From positions 1 through 43,866 of the forward strand of contig JALNYZ010000033.1 of the NCBI GenBank assembly GCA_023229575.1: a DNA stretch of 43,866 nt, written 5' to 3'. This DNA comes from Prolixibacteraceae bacterium. GTDB lineage: Bacteria; Bacteroidota; Bacteroidia; Bacteroidales; Prolixibacteraceae. The stretch's first letter is position 1, and each line of letters opens with the position of its first letter. The notes beneath the pieces are model-generated. The model ran no database searches. It was not told where the DNA came from and saw only the letters and a program-made list of their open reading frames with translations. A program made the translations under genes and the position numbers. This document shows, one piece after another, positions 25,927 to 36,600 of the stretch.

Positions 25927-28800
25927 ATGACACAGATTCTGAAAAGCCTGGAAGAGATAACTACCGGATACAGTTACTTCGAAAAAGACCAGGTGCTTAC
26001 TGCCACGCAGTTGAACAGTGTTTCCGGTTACAGTGAAGACCAGACCCGGCTCACCCGTACAAAACTACTTGGTGTTGGTTTGATTTGCGGACTGGAGGTC
26101 AGCTACAGCGGGAGTCAGGTTACGATCAGTGCCGGAATGGGGGTGACCACGGACGGTGATCTGCTCTATTTTAGTTCGGATGTTCAATTTACGCAGTTCA
26201 AGCTGTACGATGATAAAAATCCCGTTTATGCCCCATTTTACCGCGACGGAGTAATGATCCCGCTTTATGAGCTGATACCAAAGGATGCCGGCGACAAAAG
26301 ATCCTTTCCACTGGAGCAATTCTCAGCCAAAAGTGACCTGAAGCTGGAGCAAATGGTGGCCCTGCTCTTTATGGAGAGTTACATTTTCGATCCCGATCAG
26401 TGCGCCGGTACCGATTGCAACAATGCAGGACAGAAGATGACCAACAACCAAAGGGTACTGCTGGTTAGCAAGGAATATATCGGTTTGTTGAAGAGTCTGG
26501 TCCAGACGCCTCACCAGGCATACGGTCAAATGGAGGAGATCGTGACCGATCGTCCGGTAATCAATTCCAATGTGAAGGCGCATGCACAGCTGGTTTCCAT
26601 TTACCGAAGCGTTTGCAGCCAGATTCAGGGCAAAATAACCACACAGCTTCCCAAAATCTATCCGGCCTGCAGCTCTTTCCTGAAAGAGGTTCTAGGGGCT
26701 GATCCTGCCGCAACCTGGTTAACAATCCTGAAAAATTGGAATGATTATTATACGGCCAATGAGATTGGTATTCAGTATTATTACGACTTTCTCAGGGATG
26801 TGGCGGAGACCTACAACGAATTTCATGAGCTTCTTTTTGACGATTCCACCTGGTGTTCGCCCGACAAGGATGCGTTTCCGAAACACCTGATTTTGGGTTC
26901 GCTCAATGGCGTTGCTGAAAACGATGATGATCGAACCGCGTTTTATCCATCACACCTGACCAGTCATACGCTGGAGAAAAGAAGGCATGCCCAGTTTCTT
27001 GCCATCAAATTGAATACACAGTTGGAGACCTTTTTGGTCCCTTCCATTACCCGGAGAATTGGTATGAATGTCTCTGTGAATTTACTGGAGAACATCAAAT
27101 CCATCGAGATGGTTAAGCCGGTGAACCTGTGGCGTATCACCCAGAATCAGGCCATCCGCGTTACGCCCGGCAGATCGGAGGAGTACACCCAGGAGGAGCG
27201 TGCAATTCCTTATTATTATAAAATTGACGCGTCACATCCAATCTATGAATATTGGAATTTCTGCCTGCACAAAAGGGGGAAAAGCAACAGGAATTACTCC
27301 TACAACGCCTCCGGTTATGGGGCTCAGGGAGGAGCCGCTGCTCCATTGAATACCCAATTGGGAAAATTTGATTTTTTCAGGATAGAAGGTTTTCTGGGAC
27401 AAAATATTGTAGCTGTCCACAAATACCTGGAGGATCAGATCAGTACCAACAATCTTCCCATCAACCTGCGCTCTGTGATGCTTGGCGAGGACAGAACGAA
27501 GATCATTATCAAACCTCCCTTCTATTTTGGACACCTGCATCAATTGCACAATCTTATGCGTCAGGATGTTGTGAACCAGCTGGATGAGGTGAAACAATTC
27601 AGTACCGGATTGAAATCCAGGGTACTCGGAAATTTAACGATCCTCGATCCGGTCGACAAGGGCACTTTTGCCCAGGTTGCTGAAAGCCGTAACAGTGAGC
27701 TTTCCACGGTAGTTGAGAGGGCAACAGCCAAATTGAAGCTTCCTTACCAGGATTATACAGTCCAAAACAGTGCAACTGACAATTGGCAAACGCAACTCGG
27801 CGAAGCGATGAAGCAGTCGGGAACTTTCAAAAGTGAGATCAGTGTGGCTGCAAAGACGGAATTCAACACCCCGTTCGATTCGCTGGTCAGCAACAGGAAT
27901 GTGAATATGCTCGACCATTTGGATATTTTGATCAAACGTGACATTGAGATCAAGGAGACCAGGCTATTGTTTAACAATTACATAGCCAGTCATCCCGGAT
28001 TGGAACACGCGGGAGGGGTCATGCGTGGCGGAACTTTTGTTTTGGTTTATGACGAGAACAATACCATCATTGCCGACTTCATGCTTCCTTACCAGGAAAC
28101 CGATGCAGAAAAGAACGACCAGCTGGAACCGGATATTGCCATCAAACCTTTCAGGCCAAACTATGTGATCGATTCTGGACTGAATATCCTGGAACCGGTA
28201 GATATCAAGATCAAAGGGCGGTTGGATGATTTCAAAACCAAGGATCTCGACGGACTTCTTGATGTTAAAACGAAGAATATACAGAATCTTTTGGATGGCG
28301 ACTGGAACAAGCGGTTCGATACGCAACAAAAAGACTATTTCAATACCATCAAGGAATCTTTCGGCAGCATAAGCAATGCCATCATCAAGAACATTTCGAC
28401 AAATCCGGTGGCTGTTAAAGTTGGCGCCGATATTACTGACCTCAACCTGAGAAAGGCGGTAGATGAAATTGCAACTGCCAGGGGGCTCGTTGACAGTTAC
28501 AAAGCCAAGGCGGAACAAGCCACAGATGCTGCCATTAAAACCAATTACCTGGATATGGCCAGCAAGATGGAAGTAGTGCTTGCCGATACCCTCACCGAAA
28601 CCACAAAGATTGTGGCAGCGTCGGGCGCCGAGTTAAGTGTAGGAACTGATGGTTTCAAGGCCATGACTGAGATAAGCGCCAGCCTGGGAACGATCAAGGA
28701 TGCCGCAGTGCTCACTTCTACGCTGGATACCATGAAAACAATGACCGCTACTGGCAGTACCTCTCTCAATACGTTTGTCAAGAATATTTCTTTACGCTAG
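25927..28800 (+). CDS. Large eCIS protein in the tail-fibre position, 957 aa
   Basis: No family named with certainty. The first about 100 residues (YSYFEKDQVLTATQLNSVSGYSEDQ, RTKLLGVGLICGLEV, ISAGMGVTTDGDLL) look like an attachment domain used by baseplate-anchored fibre proteins. The middle has mixed content, and about 730-957 is strongly helical and rich in Ala/Thr/Lys/Asp. It lies between the Afp12-like gene and the tape measure, where Afp13 (fibre) sits in Afp. A fibre, a baseplate collar or a cage protein are the alternatives. A short Cys pair (CAGTDCNN) occurs near residue 160. Confidence 0.55.
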   Translation: MTQILKSLEEITTGYSYFEKDQVLTATQLNSVSGYSEDQTRLTRTKLLGVGLICGLEVSYSGSQVTISAGMGVTTDGDLLYFSSDVQFTQFKLYDDKNPVYAPFYRDGVMIPLYELIPKDAGDKRSFPLEQFSAKSDLKLEQMVALLFMESYIFDPDQCAGTDCNNAGQKMTNNQRVLLVSKEYIGLLKSLVQTPHQAYGQMEEIVTDRPVINSNVKAHAQLVSIYRSVCSQIQGKITTQLPKIYPACSSFLKEVLGADPAATWLTILKNWNDYYTANEIGIQYYYDFLRDVAETYNEFHELLFDDSTWCSPDKDAFPKHLILGSLNGVAENDDDRTAFYPSHLTSHTLEKRRHAQFLAIKLNTQLETFLVPSITRRIGMNVSVNLLENIKSIEMVKPVNLWRITQNQAIRVTPGRSEEYTQEERAIPYYYKIDASHPIYEYWNFCLHKRGKSNRNYSYNASGYGAQGGAAAPLNTQLGKFDFFRIEGFLGQNIVAVHKYLEDQISTNNLPINLRSVMLGEDRTKIIIKPPFYFGHLHQLHNLMRQDVVNQLDEVKQFSTGLKSRVLGNLTILDPVDKGTFAQVAESRNSELSTVVERATAKLKLPYQDYTVQNSATDNWQTQLGEAMKQSGTFKSEISVAAKTEFNTPFDSLVSNRNVNMLDHLDILIKRDIEIKETRLLFNNYIASHPGLEHAGGVMRGGTFVLVYDENNTIIADFMLPYQETDAEKNDQLEPDIAIKPFRPNYVIDSGLNILEPVDIKIKGRLDDFKTKDLDGLLDVKTKNIQNLLDGDWNKRFDTQQKDYFNTIKESFGSISNAIIKNISTNPVAVKVGADITDLNLRKAVDEIATARGLVDSYKAKAEQATDAAIKTNYLDMASKMEVVLADTLTETTKIVAASGAELSVGTDGFKAMTEISASLGTIKDAAVLTSTLDTMKTMTATGSTSLNTFVKNISLR

Positions 28801-28860
28801 AAACAAGTATTTTGAAAAATTGAATGTTGAAATAATTATGCTGCAAGGGTTTAATCGTCA

Positions 28861-30486
28861 GTGATTAACCAAATTGTAAATAGTAAATTACTTAATGGTA
28901 AATATTTAATGGAGTTATCGCACCGGATTTTCAGACAGAAGTGGCAGGTTTCAACTCCATCGGAGAAGCAGGCATTTGCCATACGAAAAGAGCTTCACCA
29001 GGAGTGGGAAGAGCGACTATTGCCAATTTTCGACAGGGCTTTCAGTGAATACGTCTCCACAGATGAAATTTTCCATATTCCGAAAATTGAAATCAATCTG
29101 AAAGTATCCTATGGCAAGGAACTTTGGGATGAAGTTGCGGTTGGATTGTATCAACAGCTTTCGGAACTGCTCAGGTCAGAAAATCCAGGATCCAGTGAAA
29201 GTGCTGGAACTAAATCTACAACGATTGCCATTCCTTTAAAACAGTATAAGTTTGAGTTGTTACTTTATTATCTGGAGAATGGTGTTTTGGCCGGAGATTC
29301 TGCCTTCCAACCTGAGGGAATGGTGACGGTTCTACCTGAAGCCATCCAGGAAAACCGGCAGCAATTGATGGAATATATTCGAAGGAATAAGGTGTCACAG
29401 CCATTTCTGTTCAGGCTTATCCAGTTTCTGCAGGTGGAAGAAGTTGTCAGGCTCACAGAAGAGGTGAGTTGGGCGTTATCGCTTGTTGCAAAAGAGGAGT
29501 TGAATCTTCTTTTGCAAGGATTGATGATTCCTGAATTGAGCCATTTTAATCTTCATACCTCCAAAATGCTGGTGGCAGCCTTTCTTCATGCATCCAATTG
29601 TCATGATAATCCAACCACTGTCCCGGATTGGAAGGAAGCTGCAGCCAGGCTATTGTCTAAAGAGGGATTGTTCTATTTTGAGCGGTTTTTCTCTTACCTC
29701 CACAAGAAATCCAGGCTCTCTCCATCCTCTGTTCATTGGAAAAATCACTTTTCCGGTCCTTCAGAATATCTTGTGATGAATAGGCAGAATATTGTGAATC
29801 AGTTTCCTGGTAAGGAGATAGTGGCAGGATTTTGGACAGGTAATGAATTAGATGTGATCTCAAAACTGAAGAATAGCACTGAACCTAATTCCTTTTTTGC
29901 GAAATCAATGGCATCACAGACATCTTCCACAAAAACCTTATTTTCCAATCCTGTACTGAATCAGTCGGGAGAACTTGGTATTTCTGTTCAGTTTGCAGGT
30001 TTGGTATTTTTGCATCCTTTTTTCTCAAGACTTTTTATCAATTCCGGGATTATTTCCGAAGGGGATAAGCAGATTCCAGTCAGAAATCTTGCGAAGGCTG
30101 CTGCATTGCTTCATTTTGTGGCTACCGGACGGGAGGAATTGTTCGAATTTGAATTGGGGTTCATTAAACTTTTGCTGGGAATGGATCCATCCGACCCATT
30201 GGCCGTTTCGAAGGGGCTGCTTACACAAAATCAAATGGAAGAGGTCGAATCGATGCTTCAAGCGGTGGTAAGTCTTTGGAGCTCCCTCGGAAATACATCC
30301 AACGATGGGTTAAGAGCCACATTTATTCAGCGTAACGGAATGCTTTACCCATTCGAAAATGGATGGAAAGTGATTCTGGAAAGCGCTGCCTACGATATGT
30401 TGTTAAACACGATTCCATGGAGTTACTCGATCATCAAACTACCGTGGATGGACAAACCAATCTATTCCGAATGTCAAAAGAACTGA
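28861..30486 (+). CDS. Contractile injection tape-measure protein (Afp14-like)
   Basis: A 541-residue protein that sets tube length. The N-terminal region (ELSHRIFRQKWQVSTPSEKQ, AFAIRKELHQEWEERLLPIFDRAF, IHIPKIEINL-type) is the conserved CIS tape-measure start; the C-terminal part has VRNLAKAAALLHFVATG and WSYSIIKLPWM, also typical. The frame opens at a GTG (28861); an ATG at 28909 is another possible start, and no ribosome-binding site decides between them. The 3' end overlaps the ATPase gene by 16 bases. Confidence 0.85.
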   Translation: MINQIVNSKLLNGKYLMELSHRIFRQKWQVSTPSEKQAFAIRKELHQEWEERLLPIFDRAFSEYVSTDEIFHIPKIEINLKVSYGKELWDEVAVGLYQQLSELLRSENPGSSESAGTKSTTIAIPLKQYKFELLLYYLENGVLAGDSAFQPEGMVTVLPEAIQENRQQLMEYIRRNKVSQPFLFRLIQFLQVEEVVRLTEEVSWALSLVAKEELNLLLQGLMIPELSHFNLHTSKMLVAAFLHASNCHDNPTTVPDWKEAAARLLSKEGLFYFERFFSYLHKKSRLSPSSVHWKNHFSGPSEYLVMNRQNIVNQFPGKEIVAGFWTGNELDVISKLKNSTEPNSFFAKSMASQTSSTKTLFSNPVLNQSGELGISVQFAGLVFLHPFFSRLFINSGIISEGDKQIPVRNLAKAAALLHFVATGREELFEFELGFIKLLLGMDPSDPLAVSKGLLTQNQMEEVESMLQAVVSLWSSLGNTSNDGLRATFIQRNGMLYPFENGWKVILESAAYDMLLNTIPWSYSIIKLPWMDKPIYSECQKN

Positions 30487-31820
30487 CCGATAATGCCCGC
30501 GATCTGAACCTTGAGATGGATTGGTTTGCCAATGTTTTGAACAGCCGGCTTAACTTCTATTTTGATAAGCCTGGTTCAAAGGAGGATGTTTTATCCATTT
30601 TTCCCGACGATCTTTCGCGGAGCGAATCTTTTTATGCAAAATTTATCAGGGAGAACCATTTGAACCACGCCGAACGACTGATCCTTATCCTGGCCATGAT
30701 TCCGCATATCAAGCCACATTTGCTGGATGTCCTGTGGGTTCAGAACAGAACCACCATGAGGGGATTTACTGAATTTGGCGGACTCAAAGGGATCAATCAT
30801 TCCGGGTTTATCCCTACCGGAGAAACCGCAGCCTTCATCCTTGCGGGCGAAAATCTGGAACGAAGATTTGAGATGACCCGGCTCTTTGAAGGAAACCATA
30901 TTTTTGCTAAACAGAATGTCCTGTACCTGGCGCCACCTCAGTCGGGTGAGCCGATGCTTAGCGGTGCCCTGCAAATCTCGAGGGAATACCTCAACTGGTT
31001 TGTGACAGGCATTGAAAGAAAACCCAACTACAACACCGATTTTCCTGCGCGGCTCATCGAAACTGAACTGAACTGGGACCATCTCGTTCTTCCATCCACT
31101 ACACTGGAGCAGTTGGAAGAGATCAAACACTGGATCAGGCATGGGAACACCCTTTTAAAAGAGTGGGGGATGAGCCGGAACCTGAAACCGGGTTACACCA
31201 CGCTTTTTTACGGATTGCCCGGCACCGGAAAAACTTTCTCGGCCTGTCTGCTGGGAAAGCATTGCGGTGTTGATGTTTATAAGATTGATTTGAGCATGAT
31301 CATATCCAAATACATCGGCGAGACGGAGAAAAATCTTTCCCGGATTTTCGATATGGCTGAAAACAAGAACTGGATCCTCTTCTTCGATGAAGCGGACGCC
31401 CTTTTTGGCAAAAGGTCGAAAGTGGAAGACTCCCACGATCGCTATGCCAACCAGGAGATCAGTTATCTGCTTCAGCGGATTGAAGATTTCAACGGGGTGG
31501 TGATCCTGGCTTCGAACCTCAAAAACAACATTGATGCGGCCTTCCTGCGAAGGTTTCAGTCGGTTATCCAGTTTCCCATGCCCAAGCCGGCCGAAAGAGC
31601 CCGCATCTGGAAGAATGCCTTTTCGGAAAAGGCAATACTTGAGAAGAGAGTTGACCTGGACAAGGTCGCGGAACAACATGAGATCTCCGGTGGTACCATC
31701 ATGAATGTTGTCAGGACCGTTTCGCTGAAAGCGATCAGTCGTGGCGACAACAAAATCCTGTCGGCCGACATGGAGGAGGCCATCCGTCGAGAATTCATGA
31801 AGGAGGGCAGAACCTTTTAA
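30471..31820 (+). CDS. AAA+ ATPase of the eCIS locus (Afp15-like)
   Basis: A 449-residue ATPase. The Walker A motif GLPGTGKT starts at about residue 248, the Walker B motif is ILFFDEADALFGKRS about 55 residues later, and arginine-finger and sensor parts follow (AFLRRFQSVIQFPMP). The N-terminal half is specific to eCIS ATPases. Longer frames begin at 30363 and 30417, but the ATG at 30471 gives a natural start and a 16-base overlap with the tape-measure gene. It is thought to work inside the cell in particle assembly, not in firing. Confidence 0.9.
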   Translation: MSKELTDNARDLNLEMDWFANVLNSRLNFYFDKPGSKEDVLSIFPDDLSRSESFYAKFIRENHLNHAERLILILAMIPHIKPHLLDVLWVQNRTTMRGFTEFGGLKGINHSGFIPTGETAAFILAGENLERRFEMTRLFEGNHIFAKQNVLYLAPPQSGEPMLSGALQISREYLNWFVTGIERKPNYNTDFPARLIETELNWDHLVLPSTTLEQLEEIKHWIRHGNTLLKEWGMSRNLKPGYTTLFYGLPGTGKTFSACLLGKHCGVDVYKIDLSMIISKYIGETEKNLSRIFDMAENKNWILFFDEADALFGKRSKVEDSHDRYANQEISYLLQRIEDFNGVVILASNLKNNIDAAFLRRFQSVIQFPMPKPAERARIWKNAFSEKAILEKRVDLDKVAEQHEISGGTIMNVVRTVSLKAISRGDNKILSADMEEAIRREFMKEGRTF

Positions 31821-31875
31821 GTAAATGATATTCAGAAACATTTAGAATTAGAAGGTGGTTCAATTGTTATATCGT

Positions 31876-31967
31876 GCCCTTTGTGTAAACCTTTGTGTCC
31901 ATTGTGGTTAAATACTTATTTTTTACCACTAAGGTCGCGAAGGGAAGCACGAAGGATACACAAAGGA
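31876..31967. repeat. Dispersed CCTTTGTGT-type repeat with inverted ends
   Basis: It begins CCCTTTGTGTAAACC and CTTTGTGTCC and ends with ACACAAAGG; the inner part has GTGGTTAAA paired imperfectly with TTTACCAC. It resembles a widespread intergenic repeat of Bacteroidota and other environmental bacteria. It lies in the 266-base gap that separates the structural genes from the accessory genes. No terminator with a clear T tract is seen. Confidence 0.7.
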
Positions 31968-32086
31968 TTTAGTTCACTAAACGATATTGACTCATCAATT
32001 AATGAAAATTTTTTACATGATAAATTGAAGTGGGGCAGCCGAAAACCTTACAGAGTAGGCAGCAATGAATACTAAAATGACAAATC

Positions 32087-33541
32087 ATGATTACAACTTC
32101 GAAATGGGCCGATGTGCCTATTAATTTAACAGAAGGACTGAGCGACCCGGTATGGGCCGGAGCTGGAAAGATGGTCATTCCCGGAGGATTTCTATTCACC
32201 AAGAATGACGCACTCTTTCTCTATGCAGCATTGGATATTGTTGGTGATACAGGGAACGACAGCGGAGCTGGCGACTATTTTTGGTTTACATTCGACCGAA
32301 ACCGGGATGGCAACATTACCCCGAATGTTGACTCTAATTATGGTATTTATCCACAAATGCCGAATAAAATCGGCCGGCAGTTTTATCTGGCTCCCGGCAC
32401 CTGGACAGGTCTCACACCGGATCAAACTGTTTTCAAAACGGCCTTTGAAACCTCTCCTGATGGCATTGTGCCTCACCGGGTGTGGAAATTCAAATTTAAA
32501 CTGACAGATCTGAATGTTGCCCTTGGTGGTTTCTTCTGGTGGCCTCCGTTTACACGTTTTGGCCTTAAAATACATTCTACAACACCTGCTTTAGATGCAG
32601 ACACTCCGGCTAATTTCTGGACCAACTTTGCAGCATTGCATACCCTTTATTTTTCAAGAAGGCCAGCCATAAGTCCCGCCTTGATGGGGCCTGTTATCGG
32701 TTGCGTTGGTTTAATCCCCACCACAAAGATCAATAGTGTCAGCGGAAAGGCAACAACTGATGCAGGGTACATGGTTCAGGTACAAAATGCGGCCTTTGGC
32801 GGATTGCTCAACATCATCGGTAATCAGCCAAATTTGCGCAGTTTGATTACGGCCAGTGGTGCCACCTTCATCAAAGTTAAGCACAGGGTCGGCACCGTTG
32901 GTGCAATGACAGATTTTATTACTGCCTGGTACAATTACAAATGGAACATTCCAGCTAATGATTATGTGCTTGAATCTTTCAGTGCTGATGCCGGTAATTT
33001 CTATAAACTGCAAGATATCACGGTAGATTATTCGATACATGATTTGCTGTTCCAATTTGACTCGGGTCAGCTGTCACAAGGCATTCATCAATTTCAGGTA
33101 GAGTTTTACAATGCATCCAAAAATCCGATCGTAGTGCCGGCGCAAATATTGACACTCAACATCGACAATACCGTGCCGATCGTTAAAATCAACGCTGTCA
33201 AACATGGCGCAACAGCGCTAAATGCCTGTGACATAGTTCAGATGACTGGGCCCGCCGATGGGCTGGTGGTCAATTTTGACGCCAATGATCCGGAGAACAA
33301 TGTACTCAACTATACCGTCTATGCCGTTTGGGGAGATGGTGCATCTGCCACCCTGGCCTCGGATTCCTATACGCTGGCAAAAGGCGACTGGGGAGGTGTT
33401 CAAAACCAGAATACCCCGCTTTGGGTTCCTGTCAGGACCTGTGCCCACTCCATCAACGTATTGTCCTACTCCAGAACCACCAACGGATATGGTTACATCC
33501 GGTACAATTCGGTGAGTCGGTACATAACCATAATGAAATAG
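32087..33541 (+). CDS. Beta-rich accessory protein of the eCIS locus, 484 aa
   Basis: Function not known. Residues about 1-170 look like a DOMON/CBM9-like sandwich (WADVPINLTEGLSDPVWAGAG, FLFTKNDALFLYAALD) with a calcium-loop-like DRNRDGNIT. Later parts have Ig-like pieces (VVNFDANDPENNVLNYTVYAVWGDG). No signal peptide and no membrane segment, so it is not exported by Sec and could ride with the particle. A receptor-binding or carbohydrate-binding part of the particle, or a cargo, are the main options. It starts the accessory module after the repeat-bearing gap and precedes the nuclease-like gene by 60 bases. Confidence 0.55.
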   Translation: MITTSKWADVPINLTEGLSDPVWAGAGKMVIPGGFLFTKNDALFLYAALDIVGDTGNDSGAGDYFWFTFDRNRDGNITPNVDSNYGIYPQMPNKIGRQFYLAPGTWTGLTPDQTVFKTAFETSPDGIVPHRVWKFKFKLTDLNVALGGFFWWPPFTRFGLKIHSTTPALDADTPANFWTNFAALHTLYFSRRPAISPALMGPVIGCVGLIPTTKINSVSGKATTDAGYMVQVQNAAFGGLLNIIGNQPNLRSLITASGATFIKVKHRVGTVGAMTDFITAWYNYKWNIPANDYVLESFSADAGNFYKLQDITVDYSIHDLLFQFDSGQLSQGIHQFQVEFYNASKNPIVVPAQILTLNIDNTVPIVKINAVKHGATALNACDIVQMTGPADGLVVNFDANDPENNVLNYTVYAVWGDGASATLASDSYTLAKGDWGGVQNQNTPLWVPVRTCAHSINVLSYSRTTNGYGYIRYNSVSRYITIMK

Positions 33542-33600
33542 ATTTTAATATCCCGGCCGCATTGGCCCATCGCTTTCTGAAATCCGATATAGATTGAAAG

Positions 33601-36600
33601 ATGGAAGTTGTTAAACATAAGACTGTGAATCATGCTGTTACGACTCCGGCTGCGGCTGCCCATGCGGATGCTGGCAGGTTGCGGCCCGGAGCCGGCCGTA
33701 TGGTGCAGTTGCCATCTCCCTCCACCAGAAGGTTTGCTGAGTCAGGCATATTGGGTAAGAGCGAGGTCGCAAAGTTCCTTGCCATGAGAGGAGAGCCGGT
33801 GCGGGTACGGGGTAGAAACAAGCTGAAGACACTTCGTGAACATGAACAGCGTCACGATAATGCGGAAACAAAACTTGGACAGACCGAAAAGTCTGTGGTC
33901 GTTCCGTTGTCAGAGGAACAGTCCAAAAGCAATGCCAGTCAGGTAGGAGCGCTGGATGGCAAAAAGGCCCCTGTTCCGGTAGAATCAAAAGGGAAACAGG
34001 AACTACAGAACGCCCTGTCCGAGAACATCCCTCAAACTATTGAAGAGGTCGATAATTTCAAAAAAGATAACAAGGCTGGAGCGATGAGCAGCGCCGTACT
34101 CTCTGCGGTACAAGGCGATAAGGACGAGGTTGTCTCCACCTTTTCAGAAATGGAGAATGCGCCACCACCGGCACCAACGACTCAGATACCTACCGCTTTA
34201 CCTGCCGAGGAGCCCGAGCCGGCTACGCCGGAAATGAATCTGGGAGAGGGCGCCGTTGCACCGCTTCAACCTCAGCATACGGATGTGAGCAACTTCACCA
34301 GGGAGGCTGATGCCAAACTGAAAGAGGAGGGGATCACACAGGAGCAACTCGATATGGTCGATAGCGGTGACCTTGCTGCGGCCGGCAAAGAGAAGAAGGG
34401 GATGGAGAAAATGGCGAAAAGCGAACCTGCCAGCATTCAGAATTTTGCAAAATCGGAAGCAGGGAAGGTTGGCGGGGAGTTGAAAGCCGAAGAGAAGAAA
34501 GAACGTGCCGCCCTAAAAACCAGAAGAAAAAACGATTTGGCCGGTACCTCCCAAAAGCAGAAAAGTACCAAAAGCGCCCTCGAAAAGAAGCGCGAAGAGG
34601 TGGCAGCACAGATCAATTCGATCTACACTGTTGCCCAAAAAAGCGTGGTAAAGAAATTGGCCGATCTTGAAACCAAATCGATGAAGAGTTTCGATGAAGG
34701 AAGCAGCAGGGCAACTTCACAGTTCGAAGATCAGGTGAAAAGTGAAATGGATGCCTATAAATCTGAACGGTACAAAGGGATTAAGGGCAAATTTAAGAAG
34801 GCCAAAGATTGGTTGCTGGGCATGAAAGACCTGCCCGAAGTGAAAGCCATCTTCGACCGCAATCGGACCATTTTTGTTACTGCCATCAACAAACTGATCT
34901 CCGCCATTACCACCGCCAATAAAAATGTCATTACGGAGTGTAAGTCGATTTTGTCCGGAGCGAAGAAGGAGATTGCAGTATATGTGAGCAAACTATCTCC
35001 CGGGTTGAGGGATATCGGGAAAAAAGCGGCCGAAGAGATGAACGGAAAATTGAATGGTCTGGATAGTTTTATTGGCAAGAAAGAGCAGGAACTACAGCAA
35101 AAGCTTGCGGAGAAACAGGAGGCCGCCATCAAGGCCATCGACGACAAAATCGAAAAGATGAAAGAGGCCATGTCGGGAGCCTTGTCGAAGATTGGGAACC
35201 TGCTTTTGCAGGCCGCGAAGAAGTTCTTCACCTGGGCATTGAAGCAAGCCGGTTACTCCATTGGCGTGATAGAGGGTGTCCTGAGCAAAGGGGCATCCGT
35301 TCTGAAGAGCATCTTTACCCAACCGGTTCAGTTTGCCAAAAATGTGATCAATGCGGCCATCACCGGATTTAAGAACTTTGGATTGAACTTCCTGAAACAC
35401 CTGAAAAATTCGCTCTTCGAATGGCTCACCGGATCGCTGGAGGGGTTGGTTTTGCCACAGGTCTGGGATTTGAAGGGCATCGTGGGCCTGGCGTTGCAGA
35501 TGATCGGCATCACCTATCAGAATATTCGCCGGCATATGGTCGTCGTCATGGGTGAAACGGTTGTCAGTACGATTGAGAAAACCTTCACCCTGGTCAAGAC
35601 CCTGATCACTGAGGGGCCGATGGCCGCTTGGGAGCAGCTCAAGGAGATGGCCGGCGAGATGCAGCAGGCATTTATCGAGGCGGTTAAAGATTTCCTGAAA
35701 ATAAAGATCATTGAGCAGGCAATTCAATGGATTGTCAGCATTTTTATACCCGGTGCCGGGATTGTCAAGGCGATTATTGCCATTTACGATACCATTGTCT
35801 TCTTCATCCAAAAGGCGAAGCAGATCATTCAGATGATAGGCAGCTTCCTTAATTCGGTGGGAGAGATCGCGGCAGGCAACATCGGCGCTGCCGCTGCTGC
35901 CCTCGAAAATGGTTTGGCGCGCGGACTCACGGTAGTGATCAGCTTCCTGGCCCAACTGCTTCACCTGAATGCCATCACAGATAAAATCAAGGCGGTCATT
36001 CAGAAAATTCGGGGTAAGGTAGATGCGGTGCTGGCCAAAGTGGCCAAATGGATTGCCGACAAAGCTAAAATGTTGTTTGGTAAGGCAAAAGATGCGGCAG
36101 GTAAGATTGTTGATTGGTGGGGCAAAAAGGTGCCTTTCAAATCAGCAGTTGGTGAAGAACACCAGATTTTGCTTGAAGGAAAACCTCCGGGAGTCAGGGT
36201 TATCGTTAAAAGCGATCCGACTGAACTTGGGAAATTGGTTGAGCAGATCGATAAAAAGTCCCCGCACAAGGCATCCGCTGAAAGCAAAAGGATAGAAATT
36301 AAGGGTATACTGGCAAAATTGGAACAGTTAAATACCAATCGGGATGCCAATGTTGCCCCAATTAACGAAGAGCGGGATAAGCTATACAAAGCCATGGACA
36401 AGATCGCTGAAATTTTAATTGCAGCAGGGGTTTTGGATGGTTTGGCTACGAAAGATGTTGATCTTGTTCAACCCGAATTTGGGGCAATGCAGTTGAGTGC
36501 AGCGGGAGAAGAAATTGGCGGTACATCCATGAAAATAAGTCAGCTCACCTATAAAAATGCACCGGGTACCCAATCAACCACGCCGCCACAGGTATGGAGC

